From: Bryobacterales bacterium | GTDB taxonomy: Bacteria; Acidobacteriota; Terriglobia; Bryobacterales; Bryobacteraceae | Reading direction: 5' to 3' | DNA length: 49,131 nucleotides | Assembly (NCBI GenBank): GCA_947467395.1 | Contig: CANIIC010000008.1 | Location: 1 to 49,131 of the forward strand | In this document: one piece after another, positions 47,571 to 49,131 of the stretch | Layout: the number at the start of each line of letters is the position of its first letter | How positions within the stretch are numbered: the stretch's first letter is position 1 | Notes under the pieces: model-generated | What the model saw: the letters and a program-made list of their open reading frames with translations, nothing else | The model's database searches: none | What the model was told of the DNA's origin: nothing | Translations under genes and position numbers: made by a program

Positions 47571-48920
47571 CTAGGGCTTCACAGTACGGAACAGGCGTGG
47601 CTCTTTGAGATACAGCAAAGCCACCAGACCCGCCATGAAGACGATGTGCCCCAGCGCGGAGGCTAGCCCTACGCCGCCGACGCCGAACCATCGCGGCAGC
47701 AACCAGTCTCCGGTGACGTTCACCAGCATTGCGACAAACCCGGCTCGCAGAATGAGCCCTGAAGCGCCCAACGCCGTAGACAGGCGCTGCGCGATGAGCA
47801 ACACCACAGCGAAGGGCACCATCAGCAACGAGAACCACTGCACCTGCGACACCACGGCAGCCGCAGTCGCGTCGAACTGTCCACCCTGATAAATCACGCG
47901 TACGACCTGCGCCGAACCCCACATCAGCAGCACCGTCACAGGAATCATCACTGCCATTGCGACACCCACGTGCAAGCGTAGAGCGTGCCGCAGCGCGTCC
48001 CAACGCCCCTGCGACACCAGCCGCGAGAACTCCGGCAGCACCGCCGTCGCCATCCCCGTGCCACCCACGGCGATCAACACCCCGGCCACTTTGACGCCGT
48101 AGGACAGTGCCGCGACACTGCCCGAGCCCAAGGCGCCTGCCACCGCCTGATCCACCAACGCGCAGCCCGCCGTGATCGTCGTCCCAGCCAGCAGCGGCCA
48201 GTATTGCGCGAGCAGGGCGCGCATATCGGGCGTCCAGCCAAGCCAGCTCGGGCGCAGCGAATATCCGAGCCTCCGAATGCCGACCGCCAGCGCTACGAAC
48301 TCCAGCAGCGCACCAGACATATTGGCGACAGCCAGCACCCAGACGCCCCAGCGCGCAGCACCGCCCGCAAGGAACAGCATCGTGATTACAGGAGAGGCCA
48401 TGTAGACGGCCGTTGCCATCGCTAGCCGCCCGTGAGCGTTCAGCACAGCCCGCCAGGTGGCCGAGCACGCGCTGATGGGGAGCCAGATCAACATGCTGAG
48501 AAACAAGACGAAGGTCAGATCGAGTTTGGAACTAGAAAAGCTCGACCCCAACAGGGGCAACAGCCAGCGCGCCGTCAACGCTAGCAAGACCATCAGCGCA
48601 GACATCGCCCCAAGCACCAAGGCCAGGCTGGCTTGCGCGATTGTGCCCACCTGCTGATCCTGGCTCGATCGGCTGCGAATCAAACGCGGGACCAAGCTGG
48701 TGGTGAACGTGCCCGTCACGGTTTCGACGACAAATTGGGGTAGCAGGAAGGCGATGAGGAAGGCGTCCAGGTCATCGCTCGCGCCGAAATAGCGTGCCGT
48801 TACAACAACCTTCGCGGCAGCAGCAATCTTGGTGATCGAAGTCAGTATCCCCACAGTCGCAGCGTCTTGAAAGACGCGCTTCTGCCGCGAACGTTGTTCT
48901 GAGATGCCCCCAAAGGCCAC
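47571..48920 (-). CDS. MurJ-like lipid flippase (MVF/MATE-type)
   Basis: The GTG at 48920 gives 449 residues; an upstream extension to 49055 overlaps the previous gene. About twelve or more membrane helices, the N-terminal TSITKIAAAAKVVVTARYFG and the segment LIAFLLPQFVVETVTGTFTT (like the 'R..fGaS...DAF..Af..P....' motif of MurJ) show the MVF family, which flips lipid II or related lipid-linked sugars. MurJ of E. coli has about 511 residues, so this is shorter, and other features of MurJ cannot be fixed by eye. It may be a paralogous polysaccharide flippase. There is no peptidoglycan gene nearby. Confidence 0.75.
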   Translation of the reverse strand: MAFGGISEQRSRQKRVFQDAATVGILTSITKIAAAAKVVVTARYFGASDDLDAFLIAFLLPQFVVETVTGTFTTSLVPRLIRSRSSQDQQVGTIAQASLALVLGAMSALMVLLALTARWLLPLLGSSFSSSKLDLTFVLFLSMLIWLPISACSATWRAVLNAHGRLAMATAVYMASPVITMLFLAGGAARWGVWVLAVANMSGALLEFVALAVGIRRLGYSLRPSWLGWTPDMRALLAQYWPLLAGTTITAGCALVDQAVAGALGSGSVAALSYGVKVAGVLIAVGGTGMATAVLPEFSRLVSQGRWDALRHALRLHVGVAMAVMIPVTVLLMWGSAQVVRVIYQGGQFDATAAAVVSQVQWFSLLMVPFAVVLLIAQRLSTALGASGLILRAGFVAMLVNVTGDWLLPRWFGVGGVGLASALGHIVFMAGLVALLYLKEPRLFRTVKP

Positions 48921-48943
48921 GTTCCGAACGTAGCACAGCGGCC

Positions 48944-49131
48944 CTATTTCGCCACAGGAAGTCGCAAGAGATTGCTGCGAAAACCGCCGGTCGCGACTTG
49001 CACGGGAATGCCGTCCACACCGACGTTTTCCGGCACTCTTGCCTTCACTTCCCACACTCCAGCGAACGAAGTAGTCGCGGACTGGCCGTCCACTTCGGCA
49101 TTGCCGAAGCGAACGTAGACTGGATCGCCAG
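48944..49131 (-). CDS. C-terminus of a Solibacter-type secreted protein (partial)
   Basis: The minus strand ends GDPVYVRFGNAEVDGQSATT, SFAGVWEVKARVPENVGVDG, IPVQVATGGFRSNLLRLPVAK then a stop (CTA on the plus strand at 48944-48946). This closely follows the end of the TIGR03437 domain in the CHRD protein (GLNQVNFKVPPGAPAGATVP, VVVSIGNKPSAPV), giving a strand pair and a glycine turn at the same places. The start lies beyond the window. It is a secreted protein ending, upstream of the MurJ-like gene. Confidence 0.8.
   Translation of the reverse strand, partial: GDPVYVRFGNAEVDGQSATTSFAGVWEVKARVPENVGVDGIPVQVATGGFRSNLLRLPVAK

Noticed and set aside
47275-48468. Alternative minus-strand frame across the MurJ-like gene
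   Set aside because: Gly/Ala/Arg-rich without membrane helices; the MurJ-like frame is clearly preferable.
1-49131. Prophage, transposon or defence island
   Set aside because: No integrase, transposase, phage structural gene, restriction-modification or CRISPR-Cas gene was recognised; the short Uma2-like protein alone is not enough evidence.

Overview
The window looks like a chromosomal segment of an acidobacterium of the Bryobacterales/Solibacter type. The basis is two secreted proteins ending in the Solibacter-type C-terminal domain (TIGR03437 style), five PEP-CTERM proteins ending in VPEPxS...RRRR, secreted families common in that group (DUF6152, CHRD, carboxypeptidase-regulatory-like), futalosine-route menaquinone synthesis and GC-rich codon use. 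The phylum assignment is an inference from gene content; no rRNA gene is present. I see no prophage, insertion sequence, CRISPR array or plasmid function.

Layout. 1-3.2 kb (minus): oxidative pentose phosphate operon zwf-opcA-pgl, followed by the first codons of a secreted protein. 3.2-4.2 kb: a decayed beta-helix gene and two small unknown genes. 4.2-10.4 kb (minus): metallo-hydrolase/DUF6152/secreted-protein operon, a triple-CHRD protein, a regulatory-like-domain protein, then mqnD (to 11.2 kb). 11.3-14.2 kb (plus): a YtxH-like protein, a secreted paralogue, an SDR protein lacking its catalytic tyrosine, and a half adenylation domain. 14.2-20.1 kb: site-2 protease with CBS domains, alpha/beta hydrolase, dicarboxylate symporter, MetE-like methyltransferase, a CxxCH protein coupled to a short Uma2-like protein, and small unknowns. 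20.1-25.0 kb: four PEP-CTERM genes on the minus strand, interrupted by a beta-propeller gene and a 91-residue unknown. 25.4-30.6 kb (minus): dprA, topA, a membrane methyltransferase and an LRR protein. 30.8-35.4 kb (plus): a fifth PEP-CTERM gene, an NRAMP-USP fusion, a CPBP protease and a GT87-like membrane protein. 35.4-38.5 kb (minus): tRNA-Lys, glucose-6-phosphate isomerase, and a HupE/UreJ protein with its anchor partner. 38.5-43.9 kb (minus): aceB-glcD-glcE-glcF. 44.1-49.1 kb: DUF72, an MsbA-like ABC exporter, a beta-barrel protein, a small membrane protein, a MurJ-like flippase and the end of a Solibacter-type secreted protein.

How the genes work together. zwf, opcA and pgl form the NADPH-producing entry to the pentose phosphate pathway, with isomerase 34 kb away. 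aceB-glcDEF forms a complete glycolate-to-malate route with translationally coupled subunits. The PEP-CTERM genes look like a dispersed set of exosortase-sorted surface proteins.

The most interesting signal is in the PEP-CTERM set. Their upstream regions share GTACTGG-type sites at similar distances from the start codons, and four of the five genes end in UUCG-loop terminators. One carries a nine-G tract that could switch it on and off. This looks like a common regulon rather than a new enzymatic system; I found no convincing wholly new multi-gene system.

Throughout, many long open frames antisense to real genes are codon-bias shadows and were left out.
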